From Thermocrispum municipale DSM 44069 (GTDB lineage Bacteria > Actinomycetota > Actinomycetes > Mycobacteriales > Pseudonocardiaceae): a DNA stretch of 64,000 nt. A program made the position numbers and the translations under genes. Of the stretch, positions 40,494-48,885 are shown piece after piece. The stretch is taken from assembly GCF_000427825.1 (NCBI RefSeq), contig NZ_ATYT01000003.1, forward strand, positions 450,157 through 514,156, read 5' to 3'. Every line of letters starts with the position of its first letter. Positions within the stretch are counted from its first letter, which is position 1. The notes under the pieces are model-generated. The model ran no database searches. It saw only the letters and a program-made list of their open reading frames with translations, and was not told where the DNA came from.

Positions 40494-41276
40494 TCAGTGG
40501 CGTTCGCGCACCATCAGCGCCTGCGCGCCGGTACCGACCGGCCCGTTCACGTCGTGAATGACGGTGTTGGCGCAGCCGATGCCGTGCGGGCCGATCGTGG
40601 TGGCGGCGTCCAGGCCGATCCACTCGCCTTCCGGCGGGCGCACGACGTGCACGGTGAGCTCGGTGTTGATGAACCACCACTGCATCGGGTCCAGGCCACC
40701 CGAGACACCGTTGCCGGAGTCGGCGACCGTCATCAGTCGCTGCAGCGGGCTCGGCTCCTCACCGCTCACCAGCGGGATCCGCTGACGGGCCCACACCGTG
40801 GCCGGACCGGGTTCGCCGAGCCCACCCTTGATCGAGTGCCACTGCATCGCGTCGATGTAGCCGGCGTGCCAGCCTTCCGGGCGGCCGAACTCGCGACCGG
40901 CGTCCGGACCGGGCAGCGGGTCGGCGTGCGTGCTGCGCACGGACGTGGTGTCGCTGCGGATGATCCGCCATGCCCTGGCCAGCGCGACCGCGCGGCCGTT
41001 GGCGCTCATCGTCGCCTCGAGCATTTCCACCGATCGCCCAGGGCGGACCAGCTCGGCCTGGACGTGCAGCTCGGCGACCGGGACCGGGCCGAGGATCTCG
41101 ACCGTGACCCGGGCGATCGACCGGTCCTGCGCGCCGTCGACCCGCTCGAGCGCGCGGGTCAGCAGCGCCGACGGCGGGCCGAGGTGCTGCATCCCCGGCC
41201 CCCATGGGCCGTTCGTGTGCTCGGTGGAGGCGTAGGTCTCATCGTCGGTTTGCTGGTAAAAGGCCGCATCGCTCAC
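40494..41276 (-). CDS. acyl-CoA thioesterase-like double hot-dog protein
   Basis: A 260-residue protein with two hot-dog repeats of the thioesterase family (4HBT_3 type). The first half has WGPGMQHLGPPSALLTRALE and SIARVTVEILGPVPVAELHV, and the second TELTVHVVRPPEGEWIGLDAATTIG. It should hydrolyse an acyl-CoA, probably a fatty or branched one. The GTG at 41276 is chosen; the long open frame farther upstream is on top of the HAD gene and is not used. It converges with metH over a 6-bp gap. Confidence 0.85.
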   Translation of the reverse strand: MSDAAFYQQTDDETYASTEHTNGPWGPGMQHLGPPSALLTRALERVDGAQDRSIARVTVEILGPVPVAELHVQAELVRPGRSVEMLEATMSANGRAVALARAWRIIRSDTTSVRSTHADPLPGPDAGREFGRPEGWHAGYIDAMQWHSIKGGLGEPGPATVWARQRIPLVSGEEPSPLQRLMTVADSGNGVSGGLDPMQWWFINTELTVHVVRPPEGEWIGLDAATTIGPHGIGCANTVIHDVNGPVGTGAQALMVRERH

Positions 41277-41305
41277 GCGGTTAGTCTGCCAGCGAAAGGA
41301 GCGTG

Positions 41306-42007
41306 ATGGAGTTCGAGCTGCCCGACGCGGTGCTGTGGGACATGGACGGCACTCTCGTCGACACGGAGAAACTGTGGGAGATCGCGCTCGGTGAACTCGC
41401 CGAACACCTGGGCGGCCGACTGTCGCGCGAGGCGCGGGCGAAGATCGTGGGCACCAACAGCCTGCAGACCATGCGGCTGCTGTTCGCCGATCTCGGCCGG
41501 GAACTGACCGACGAGTCGTATGCCGAGGCGAACGGATGGCTCGAGGCGCGCATGCACGAGCTGTTCTCCGGCGACATCCCGTGGCGTCCGGGCGCCGTGG
41601 ACGCCTTGCAGATGGTGCGCGAGACCGGTCTGCCGACCGCGCTGGTGACCTCGACGGTTCGGCCGTTGGCCGAGCGCGCGCTCGACCACATCGGCCGCCG
41701 CTGGTTCGACGTGACCGTGGCGGGCGACGAAGTGGACGGCAAGAACAAGCCACACCCGCGGCCCTACCTGCGAGCAGCCGAACTGCTCGGCGTCGAGCCG
41801 GGCCGGTGCGTGGCGATCGAGGACTCTCCGGTGGGCAGCAGCGCGGCGGCGGCGGCCGGTTGCGGGGTGATCGTGGTGCCCAACGACGTACCGGTCGAGC
41901 CGGGCCCGTCGCTGTTGGTGCTGGAGACGCTGGCCGGGCTGCGCCCGGACGACCTGAGCGCCGCGTTCCGGTTGGCCCAGGACGGGCGTCAGGCCCGCTC
42001 TGCCTGA
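41306..42007 (+). CDS. HAD-IA hydrolase, phosphatase-like
   Basis: A 233-residue HAD-superfamily enzyme with the nucleophile motif LWDMDGTLVDTE, Thr/Ser motif LVTSTVRPLA, Lys in DGKNKPHPRPYL, and VAIEDSPVGSSAA. This is the beta-phosphoglucomutase/phosphoglycolate phosphatase subtype. Substrate unknown. AAAGGAG at 41295 supports the ATG at 41306. It shares a 29-bp gap with the divergent thioesterase. Confidence 0.92.
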   Translation: MEFELPDAVLWDMDGTLVDTEKLWEIALGELAEHLGGRLSREARAKIVGTNSLQTMRLLFADLGRELTDESYAEANGWLEARMHELFSGDIPWRPGAVDALQMVRETGLPTALVTSTVRPLAERALDHIGRRWFDVTVAGDEVDGKNKPHPRPYLRAAELLGVEPGRCVAIEDSPVGSSAAAAAGCGVIVVPNDVPVEPGPSLLVLETLAGLRPDDLSAAFRLAQDGRQARSA

Positions 42008-42041
42008 GCCGCCATGATCGGCCTCTCCTAGAGTCGTCGCC

Positions 42042-42401
42042 ATGCTGCCGATCATTCCGTTGGTCATCGGCGTCGGTGCAGTGGTGGCCGGCGCGGCGGT
42101 CCCCGCGGCGCGCGCTTCGCAACGGCGCCAGCGTCTTGTCCAGGCGAAGGCACGGGCCCGCGCGGTCTACCGCAGGCTCGAGTTCTGTGTCGAGACGATC
42201 GATCCCGGCGCCGACCTGACCGCTGCCGACGAGCTGAGCCGGGCGAGCGAGCGTTGGCACACGGCGGGTGCGCTGCTGGCCGAGGCGGTCAGCGAGGAGC
42301 AGTGTGCGGTGGCCGAGGACGTGGCGCAGGAAGGGCTCGACCATGTGGCGGCCGCCTGCCGCAAACTGGGCATCGACCCGCCGGTGATCAGCGGTGCGTA
42401 A
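42042..42401 (+). CDS. small membrane-anchored protein, first gene of an unknown operon
   Basis: A 119-residue protein: one N-terminal membrane helix (IIPLVIGVGAVVAGAAVPAA) and a cytosolic or periplasmic helical tail with two Cys (EFCVET, EEQCAV, AACRKL). Unrecognised. Its stop overlaps the next start by 8 bp, coupling it to the following membrane gene. Confidence 0.75.
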   Translation: MLPIIPLVIGVGAVVAGAAVPAARASQRRQRLVQAKARARAVYRRLEFCVETIDPGADLTAADELSRASERWHTAGALLAEAVSEEQCAVAEDVAQEGLDHVAAACRKLGIDPPVISGA

Positions 42402-43698
42402 GGCGCTCGCGCTGGTCGTCCTGGTCTGGCTGATCGCCGCGGCGCTGCCGGCCCATGCGCAGGACACCAAGCCGGAACTGGACGGTGAAGCGATCTGGCG
42501 TCAGCTGCAGCACGAGCCGATCGCGGTGCTGCCCGGTGCGGTGGCGCGGTTCGACGAGGACCGGGTGCGGGCGGAGATGCGGCGCAGCGAGCCCGCGGTG
42601 AAAGGCACCATCTACGTCGTCGTCGCGCCGTTCCGGACGAGCCGGTTGGACATCGCCGAGCCGCTGGAGAAGTATCTGAGCGACGACGATGTGCTGATCA
42701 CCGTCGGTGGCGTGGAGGTCGACACCGACTGGTTCGAGCTCGCCGACGGCAAGTACTACGGCAAGGGCCCGGAAGGTAGCTACGACGCCGCGATCAACCG
42801 CAGGCACGCCCCGACCGTGCTGCGCACGTACGACGTCACCGCTCCGCTCGTGGACGTGTTGCGCCTTGCTCGCGGCGACGGCCTGGGCAAGCGGCAACGG
42901 CCGCCGCGCGTGGTCGAAGCAAGTGACGAGCTGGTGGACCGCATCGAGAACGGCATGCGCAAGCGTCTGTTCGTGGATCCGGCGCTGGCGACGACCGAGG
43001 ACGAGCTGGCCCGCTTCCGGCTGTTCGAGCCCGATGAGTCGGTCGGCCGATACCGCGTGGTCTACCTGCCTCCGGCGCGGCCCGGACGGCCGGTACCCGA
43101 CCCGCTGCCCGGGCTGACCGAACGCTTCCCGAACGACACCGTCGTCGTCGTGCGGGGACTCTGGTTGGACGCGGCCGGGCCGGGTGACCAGCAGGCATTG
43201 GCGACCTCGCTGCGTTTCGGCCGCGCGGCGGAAGCGGAGTCGATCCTGTGGACGGGCCGCCAGGTCGGCATCGTCAAGGCCTTCTTCGACCGGCTGAGCT
43301 TGATCCGCCGCGGGGTGCTCGATCCCCGGGGCATTCCGGTCCGGCCACCGAGCGTCGAGGAGACCGGAGGCCTGGTGGGACCGTGGGCGTTCGCCGCGAC
43401 CGGCGTGGTGCTCGGCGGGGCGTCCGTCGGCGGCTGGTGGTGGCGGCGCGTGCGACGTCAGCGTGCCGAGCAGCGCGCGATGAGGCTGCGCAGTGCCGAG
43501 GTGGCGGCCGAGCTGGCGCGGCTGGCGGCCGCCGTGGCGAAAGCCGAGGAGGAGGCCGGCTCTCGCCGTAGGGCAGAGGCGGCCGAACGGTACGCGACCG
43601 CGGTCGACCTCAGTGAGCAAGCGACCACCAGCGCGGAGCTGCTCATCGCCCGGGACGTGATCAAGGAGGCGCACGCGATCTTGGACGGCAAGCAATGA
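42394..43698 (+). CDS. unknown bitopic membrane protein, second gene of the operon
   Basis: A 434-residue protein. It has an N-terminal signal or anchor helix (ALALVVLVWLIAAALPAHA, cleavage possible after AHA). An extracytoplasmic region of about 310 residues follows, then a membrane helix near residue 335-352 (WAFAATGVVLGGASVGGWWW), and a cytosolic coiled-coil-like tail rich in Ala, Arg and Glu. No family is recognised. The start overlaps the previous stop, and the stop overlaps the next start (ATGA at 43695). Confidence 0.75.
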   Translation: MRKALALVVLVWLIAAALPAHAQDTKPELDGEAIWRQLQHEPIAVLPGAVARFDEDRVRAEMRRSEPAVKGTIYVVVAPFRTSRLDIAEPLEKYLSDDDVLITVGGVEVDTDWFELADGKYYGKGPEGSYDAAINRRHAPTVLRTYDVTAPLVDVLRLARGDGLGKRQRPPRVVEASDELVDRIENGMRKRLFVDPALATTEDELARFRLFEPDESVGRYRVVYLPPARPGRPVPDPLPGLTERFPNDTVVVVRGLWLDAAGPGDQQALATSLRFGRAAEAESILWTGRQVGIVKAFFDRLSLIRRGVLDPRGIPVRPPSVEETGGLVGPWAFAATGVVLGGASVGGWWWRRVRRQRAEQRAMRLRSAEVAAELARLAAAVAKAEEEAGSRRRAEAAERYATAVDLSEQATTSAELLIARDVIKEAHAILDGKQ

Positions 43699-44765
43699 AG
43701 CGTGCTCTGCGGTTGCTCCGGGCGGCCGGGCGTTGGCTGCGGCGCCGATGGCTGGCGTTGGCGCTCGTCATCGGCGTCGGCTACACGGTGGTCGCCTTCG
43801 CGGTGCCCATGCTGTTTGCCACCGAGAAGGCTCGCGTTCCGCTCACCCCGGAAGCGAAGCTGGCGATACCCGCGCTGCGGGAAAGCAGCGTGTACGTACA
43901 GCGCAGCGACGACGCCGCATGGGAGCTGGACGTCCAGGCTGCGCGGAAGGTCATCGGTGACCGGCCGCTGCTGATCGCCGGTTTCACCGACCCGAAAGCG
44001 TTCGACCCGGAACGCGCGCCGTATCCGGAGATGATCGCCCGCGACGACAAGGCCTACGCGGCCGAGCACGGCGACTCGAACCCGCTCAAGGAGTACGACG
44101 TCCCGATGGGCCGGACGTGTGAGGCCATCGCCGCCGAGTATCCCGACACGATGGTCGTGGTGATTCACCCGCGCCCCAATTTCGCCCGTGCCTGCGTCGG
44201 CCCGGACTTCCCGCGCGACAAGTACGACGATGAGCCGCCGCACTGGCCCGAAGGGGTGTTGGCGTCGGCGATGGTGGACACCAGACCGCACGTGGAAGCC
44301 GGACGGCTGCTGCCCATGGTCGAAGAGCTGGTGCCCAATTACGAGGAGAGAATCGCCTTCTTCGAGGACCCGCCGGGTGAGCGCGACCTCGGCGGCCCGT
44401 ACCGCGAGCTGCGGATCTCGGGATACGTCGTCGGCGGAGCGGTCGCCGCGGCATTGCTGTTCCTGCTCCTGCGGCGCGGCTTCGGCACCGCCTCCCAGCG
44501 GGCGGACGAACGCCGCGAGCGGGCAGGGGCGCGAGCGGCCGCCCAGGCCGACGTCAACGCGCTGGCCGACCGCGTGCTGGCCCTCGAGCGGGATCAGGCC
44601 CGCGTGCTGGTCGGCGGCGAACAGCCACCGGACCCGGACCAGGTGGTCACGCTGGCCGAGGGCTATCTGCACCTGGTACGCGACTTCGACGCCGCGGAGT
44701 CGACGGAGGAATACCGGGCGATCTCCCGACGGGCCGAAGACCTTCTGCGCAGGGCGCCGGACTGA
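43695..44765 (+). CDS. unknown bitopic membrane protein, third gene of the operon
   Basis: A 356-residue protein of the same plan as the upstream one: an N-terminal helix after an Arg-rich start (WLALALVIGVGYTVVAFAVPML), an extracytoplasmic domain of about 200 residues, a second helix (YVVGGAVAAALLFLLLRRGF), and a cytosolic Arg/Ala-rich helical tail. The extracytoplasmic part has an FTDPKAFDPER motif and two Cys (GRTCEA, ARACVG) that may form a disulfide. Not recognised. Confidence 0.75.
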   Translation: MKRALRLLRAAGRWLRRRWLALALVIGVGYTVVAFAVPMLFATEKARVPLTPEAKLAIPALRESSVYVQRSDDAAWELDVQAARKVIGDRPLLIAGFTDPKAFDPERAPYPEMIARDDKAYAAEHGDSNPLKEYDVPMGRTCEAIAAEYPDTMVVVIHPRPNFARACVGPDFPRDKYDDEPPHWPEGVLASAMVDTRPHVEAGRLLPMVEELVPNYEERIAFFEDPPGERDLGGPYRELRISGYVVGGAVAAALLFLLLRRGFGTASQRADERRERAGARAAAQADVNALADRVLALERDQARVLVGGEQPPDPDQVVTLAEGYLHLVRDFDAAESTEEYRAISRRAEDLLRRAPD

Positions 44766-44852
44766 TCAAGATTGACGCGACGGTGTGACTCCGGACGCCG
44801 ACCGTGTGGCCCGCACGGGTGCGCGCGCCGCTGTGGTGCGAGGATTCTTGGC

Positions 44853-45116
44853 GTGAAGACCTTCGACGAACTGTTCGCCGAGCTGACCGAGAAGGCCCGC
44901 ACCCGGCCGCCCGATTCCGGCACGGTGCGGGCGCTCGACGCAGGCGTGCACGCCCAGGGCAAGAAGGTTCTCGAAGAGGCCGGAGAGGTGTGGCTGGCGG
45001 CCGAGCACGAATCGGACGAGGCGCTGGCCGAGGAAATCTCACAGCTGCTGTACCGGGTGCAGGTACTGATGCTCGCCCGCGGCCTGACACTCGACGACGT
45101 CTACCGGTACCTGTAG
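44853..45116 (+). CDS. hisE: phosphoribosyl-ATP pyrophosphatase
   Basis: An 87-residue stand-alone HisE, the second step of histidine synthesis. [30 protein letters not shown] and [19 protein letters not shown] are the conserved metal-binding (Glu) helices. GTG 44853 begins the standard [11 protein letters not shown]. hisG follows after 9 bp, the actinobacterial hisE-hisG pair. Confidence 0.95.
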   Translation: MKTFDELFAELTEKARTRPPDSGTVRALDAGVHAQGKKVLEEAGEVWLAAEHESDEALAEEISQLLYRVQVLMLARGLTLDDVYRYL

Positions 45117-45125
45117 GGGAGAGCC

Positions 45126-45980
45126 ATGCTGAGAGTCGCCGTGCCCAACAAGGGTGCGCTGGCGAACGCCGCGTCCGAGATGCTCGCCGAAGCGGGGTAC
45201 CGGCAGCGGCACGAATCGCGCGACCTGACGGTGCTCGACCCGGCCAACGAGGTCGAGTTCTTCTTCCTCCGGCCCAAGGACATCCCGATCTACGTCGGCT
45301 CCGGCGAGCTGGACCTGGGCATCACCGGCCGCGACCTGGCGCTGGACTCCGGCGCACCGGTCAGCGAGCGGCTGGCTCTGGGCTTCGGCGGGTCGACGTT
45401 CCGGTACGCCACCACGTCGGACCGGCAGTGGGAGATCGCCGACCTGCACGGCAAGCGGATCGCCACGTCGTATCCGCGCCTGGTGGCCGACAACCTGGCC
45501 AAGCACGGCATCGAGGCGGAGATCATCCGGCTGGACGGTGCGGTGGAGATCTCCATCCAGCTCGGGGTCGCCGATGCCATCGCGGACGTGGTGGGCAGCG
45601 GCCGCACGCTGCGGCAGCACAACCTGGTCGCCTTCGGCGAGCCGATCTGCGTCTCCGAGGCCGTGCTCGTCGAGCGGGCCAACGGCCGCCGGAGCGAGTA
45701 CGAGAAAGCCAAGGCGCAGCTGACCGCGCGGGTGCAGGGCGTGGTGTTCGCCCAGCAGTACCTGATGTTGGACTACAACTGCCCGCGAGAGAAGCTCGAC
45801 GCCGCCACGGCCATCACGCCCGGTCTGGAGTCGCCGACCATGGCGCCGCTGGCGGACGAGAACTGGGTGGCGGTACGCGCCATGGTGGCACGCCGTGAGG
45901 TCAACCAGATCATGGACGCGCTGGCCGAGGTCGGCGCGAAAGCCATCCTGGCGTCGGACATCCGGTCCTGCCGGCTGTAG
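45126..45980 (+). CDS. hisG: ATP phosphoribosyltransferase, long form
   Basis: A 284-residue HisG, the committed and feedback-inhibited step of histidine synthesis. The catalytic core ([45 protein letters not shown]) is followed by the C-terminal regulatory domain (about 210-284), typical of the long form that does not need HisZ. AGGGGAG lies before the ATG at 45126. Confidence 0.96.
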   Translation: MLRVAVPNKGALANAASEMLAEAGYRQRHESRDLTVLDPANEVEFFFLRPKDIPIYVGSGELDLGITGRDLALDSGAPVSERLALGFGGSTFRYATTSDRQWEIADLHGKRIATSYPRLVADNLAKHGIEAEIIRLDGAVEISIQLGVADAIADVVGSGRTLRQHNLVAFGEPICVSEAVLVERANGRRSEYEKAKAQLTARVQGVVFAQQYLMLDYNCPREKLDAATAITPGLESPTMAPLADENWVAVRAMVARREVNQIMDALAEVGAKAILASDIRSCRL

Positions 45981-46014
45981 CGCCGCGCGCCGGCCGGCCA
46001 CCGCAGGTGGGGCG

Positions 46015-46683
46015 CTACTTCTTCACCGCCATGGTGAGCCCGTCGGCGACCGTCAGCACCACCGCGTCGACCCGTGGGTCGGCCGCGACGTGGTTGTTGA
46101 ATGCGTCGATGTGTTCGGTCATCGGGTTGTGGTCCGGGTCCTCGCCGGGCACCACCCGGCCTTTCCACAACGTGTTGTCGGCCAGCACCACGCCCCCGGG
46201 ACGGGTGCGCGGCACCAGTGCCTCCCAGTAGTCGATGTAGGACTCCTTGTCCGCGTCGATGAAGGACAGGTCGATGATCTCGTCGCGGGGCAGGGACTCG
46301 AGCGTCTGCCGGGCAGGACCGATGCGCAACTCGATGCGATCGGAGACCCCGCCCATGTCCCAGTGCTTGCGGGCGATGGCCGTCCACTCCTCGCTGACGT
46401 CACAGCACAACATGTGCCCGCCGTCGGCCAGGCCCCGCGCGATCGCCAGCGACGAGTAGCCGGTGAAGGTCCCGACCTCGACCGCGTAGCGCGCACCCAT
46501 GATGCGGGCCAGCAGCGTGAGGAAGGCGCCCTGATCGGGTGCGACCTGCATGGTCGCCGCGTTGCCGGTAGCTCGCGCCGTCTCCTCGATCAGCGAGCGC
46601 TGCACCGCATCCGGCTTCTTGCTGTGCGCCAACACGTACTCGTGCAACTGGCTGGTGATGTTCAGCGTCGGTCGCGGCGTCAT
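46015..46683 (-). CDS. SAM-dependent O-methyltransferase (class I, caffeoyl-CoA type)
   Basis: A 222-residue methyltransferase: YAVEVGTFTGYSSLAIARGL is the SAM loop, LCCDVSEEWTAIARKHW is the acidic loop, and SFIDADKESYIDYWEA plus LADNTLWKGRV are the metal-dependent catechol-type signature (Asp, Asp-Asn). The substrate is unknown. It follows the ParA-like gene on the same strand after a 59-bp gap. Confidence 0.93.
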   Translation of the reverse strand: MTPRPTLNITSQLHEYVLAHSKKPDAVQRSLIEETARATGNAATMQVAPDQGAFLTLLARIMGARYAVEVGTFTGYSSLAIARGLADGGHMLCCDVSEEWTAIARKHWDMGGVSDRIELRIGPARQTLESLPRDEIIDLSFIDADKESYIDYWEALVPRTRPGGVVLADNTLWKGRVVPGEDPDHNPMTEHIDAFNNHVAADPRVDAVVLTVADGLTMAVKK

Positions 46684-46742
46684 GAATAGACCCTACTGCT
46701 GAATTCGGGTCTCCACCTGTGGTTCTTCCGGATGATCCCGCG

Positions 46743-47681
46743 TCATCGCCTGCTGCGTCTGGGCATCAGGTCGTACAAGCCGGAGCGGTGCTCGGCCTCG
46801 GTGCGCCTGCGCACGCCCGCCACCTCGGTGATGAAGTCCTCGAACTCGAAGTCGGCGTTCGGCACGTACGTCCTGCGCTGCTGCTTCCGCCTGGCCAAGT
46901 GCCCGTCGACCACTCGCGCGACCTGACGCATCGCCACCGCCTGCGGGCTCTGCGGGGCATACGTGGTCACCGGCATGCCGCGCTCGGCCGCCTCGTTCAC
47001 CACCACGCCCATCGGGACATGCGCCAGGATCGGCATCCCGACACCTTGGAAGGCACGCAGCACCGCCTCCGAGTACGCGCTCAGCGGGCGGCGATACAGC
47101 CCGGGCACCAAACCGAAGTACTCGATCGGCGGCCGGTCGATGCGCTGCTCCAGATGGCGCACCTGCTCGGTGAGCAGCCGCACCGCGCGAATGCTGGTGC
47201 GGTCGGGTTGCACCGGCACCAGCACACCGTCGGTGGCGGCCAGCGCGTTGTTGGTCAGCAGATCCAGCGCCGGCGGGCAGTCGATGATGATGTGCTGGTA
47301 GTCGGCGAACTGCAGCACCCTGGCCAGCTCCCACGTGGGCACGCGCACGTGATGCTGCCTGCGGATGAGGTCGAACATGCCCGGCGCGGTCGGTATCACG
47401 TGCAGGCAGCCGCCCGGCCCGATGTTGCTGCGCTGATGCGGGACCGCGAGCTCGGAGACCGGCCCCTTCCACATCTTGCTCAGCGCCATCGGCAGGCTCG
47501 GCCTGCCGGGTGGCACCTCGGGCAGCCCGAGGAACTCGGTGGTGGCGTGCCCCTGTGGGTCCAGATCGATCAACAGCACACGACGGCCCTGTTCGGCCAA
47601 TGCGGCGGCGACGCCGACGGACAACGCCGTCTTGCCGACTCCGCCCTTCTGATTGATCACCGAAGTGACCTGCATCGTCAC
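46743..47681 (-). CDS. ParA/Soj-like ATPase, orphan
   Basis: A 312-residue P-loop ATPase of the ParA/MinD class, with the deviant Walker A NQKGGVGKT starting at residue 10, LLIDLDPQG and IIIDCPPALDLLTNNAL. The C-terminal 60 residues are an Arg-rich extension. No parB gene follows, and the main chromosomal parAB is not expected here, so it may position another cell component. The GTG at 47681 or ATG at 47675 could be the start. Confidence 0.92.
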   Translation of the reverse strand: MTMQVTSVINQKGGVGKTALSVGVAAALAEQGRRVLLIDLDPQGHATTEFLGLPEVPPGRPSLPMALSKMWKGPVSELAVPHQRSNIGPGGCLHVIPTAPGMFDLIRRQHHVRVPTWELARVLQFADYQHIIIDCPPALDLLTNNALAATDGVLVPVQPDRTSIRAVRLLTEQVRHLEQRIDRPPIEYFGLVPGLYRRPLSAYSEAVLRAFQGVGMPILAHVPMGVVVNEAAERGMPVTTYAPQSPQAVAMRQVARVVDGHLARRKQQRRTYVPNADFEFEDFITEVAGVRRRTEAEHRSGLYDLMPRRSRR

Positions 47682-47752
47682 AATCGTCCCGATCTTTCCT
47701 CACGGTGACAGCGCGTGCTGACCCGCTCACAGCTGAGGTTATCGACGCTAGC

Positions 47753-47764
47753 CGATCATGATCG
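47753..47764. promoter_or_regulatory. 12-bp palindrome CGATCATGATCG in the gap between ParA-like and RecB-like genes
   Basis: A perfect palindrome in the 105-bp gap upstream of the ParA-like gene. It does not match parS. A regulatory role is possible but unproven. Confidence 0.25.
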
Positions 47765-47786
47765 CGCGCGGGGTTACACCCTGGCC

Positions 47787-48698
47787 TCAGTCTGCCCGGT
47801 CGAGCGCGGTCTCGGCGCCCAGATCCGGGTCCGGCCAGCCGGGGTACTCCGGCGGCGAGCCCCCGAAGGCCGGGCAGTGCGCCTTGTGATCGCACCAGTC
47901 GCACAGTTTGCTCTTCGACGGCCGGAAATCGCCCGTCTCGCCCGCGCGCAGGATGGCCCGCCAGATCGCCTCCAGGGTGCGTTCGAAGCGCACCAGTTCA
48001 CCCTCGTCCGGGGCGTAGGCGAGCGCTTCGCCGTCCCGCAGGTAGATCAACTTCAGTTGGCGGGGTACCACACCGCGCAGCCGCCACAGCGCGACGGCGT
48101 AGAACTTCATCTGGAACAGTGCCCGCATCTCGCCGATCTGGCGGGGCGCCGCGCCGGTCTTGTAGTCCACCACGCGTAGGTCGCCGTTGGGCGCGACGTC
48201 CAGCCGGTCCACGAACCCGCGCAGCAGCACGCCGTTGCCGATCTCCACCTCGACGCGCAGTTCGCACGCCTCCGGCTCGAGCCGCCGCGGGTCCTCCAGC
48301 TTGAAGTAGGTGTCGATCAGCTTGCCCGCCGACTCCAGCCACGCCGTCTCCGGCTTGAGCTCGTCCTCTCGGAATACTCGGGCCAGGTCGGGCTGCTCGG
48401 CCGCCAGTTCCTCCCACGCGGGCACCAGCAGCGCCTTGGCGCGCTCGGGGACCCGCTCGGCCGCGGGCAGCGAGTACAGCCGTTCCAGAACGGAGTGCAC
48501 CAGCGTGCCGCGGACCTGCACCGGGGTCGGCTGCTCCGGAAGCTTGTCGACCACGCGGAAGCGGTACAGCAACGGGCACTGCTTGAAGTCGCCTGCCCGG
48601 GACGGGGACAGCGCGGGACGGCGCACGACGGTGGACGCCTCGCCGGCCCCTGGCGCGCCTGCACCGGACGGCCCTGCCGAGTCCGTGGCGGTGATCAT
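47787..48698 (-). CDS. RecB/Cas4-like PD-(D/E)XK nuclease with Fe-S cysteines
   Basis: A 303-residue exonuclease of the RecB/Cas4 group. RGTLVHSVLERLY and DRLDVAPNGDLRVVDYKTG contain the catalytic His, Asp and Lys. Cys41 (FKQCP) and the C-terminal CDWCDHKAHC are spaced as ligands of a [4Fe-4S] cluster. In actinobacteria this gene sits upstream of the proteasome region, so the link is positional. ATG 48698 begins the protein; GTG starts further out are rejected. Confidence 0.92.
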   Translation of the reverse strand: MITATDSAGPSGAGAPGAGEASTVVRRPALSPSRAGDFKQCPLLYRFRVVDKLPEQPTPVQVRGTLVHSVLERLYSLPAAERVPERAKALLVPAWEELAAEQPDLARVFREDELKPETAWLESAGKLIDTYFKLEDPRRLEPEACELRVEVEIGNGVLLRGFVDRLDVAPNGDLRVVDYKTGAAPRQIGEMRALFQMKFYAVALWRLRGVVPRQLKLIYLRDGEALAYAPDEGELVRFERTLEAIWRAILRAGETGDFRPSKSKLCDWCDHKAHCPAFGGSPPEYPGWPDPDLGAETALDRAD

Positions 48699-48783
48699 GC
48701 GTCGACCATAGGGGAGGGCACCGACGATGTGCCGACCCGACACGGCCGCCGAGTGAGCTTGCCACCAACCGGCGCAGTGCCCG

Positions 48784-48819
48784 CCGCGCCACCGGGGTAG
48801 GCCGCGCCACCGGGGTAGG
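48784..48819. repeat. tandem 18-bp repeat upstream of the M50 protease gene
   Basis: Two perfect copies of CCGCGCCACCGGGGTAGG at 48784-48801 and 48802-48819. Intergenic, between divergent genes. Function unknown. Confidence 0.8.
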
Positions 48820-48885
48820 TGACGAGCACGACCAGGGGCATGCGCGCTCACTGGCGCCCCACACGGCGGGCTCTAAGCTCGGGGC

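Noticed and set aside
40494-42470. Extended thioesterase frame running 400 codons upstream of GTG 41276
   Set aside because: The extra part lies over the HAD gene and the small membrane gene and reads as Arg/Pro-rich noise, while the thioesterase fold begins near 41276.
46743-47681. Chromosome partition locus (parAB) and origin of replication
   Set aside because: There is no parB, parS, gidB, dnaA or dnaN gene nearby; the ATPase is an orphan ParA-like protein.
47787-48698. Cas4 of a CRISPR system
   Set aside because: The Cas4/RecB-like nuclease stands alone, with the conserved context before the proteasome genes and no array or other cas gene.
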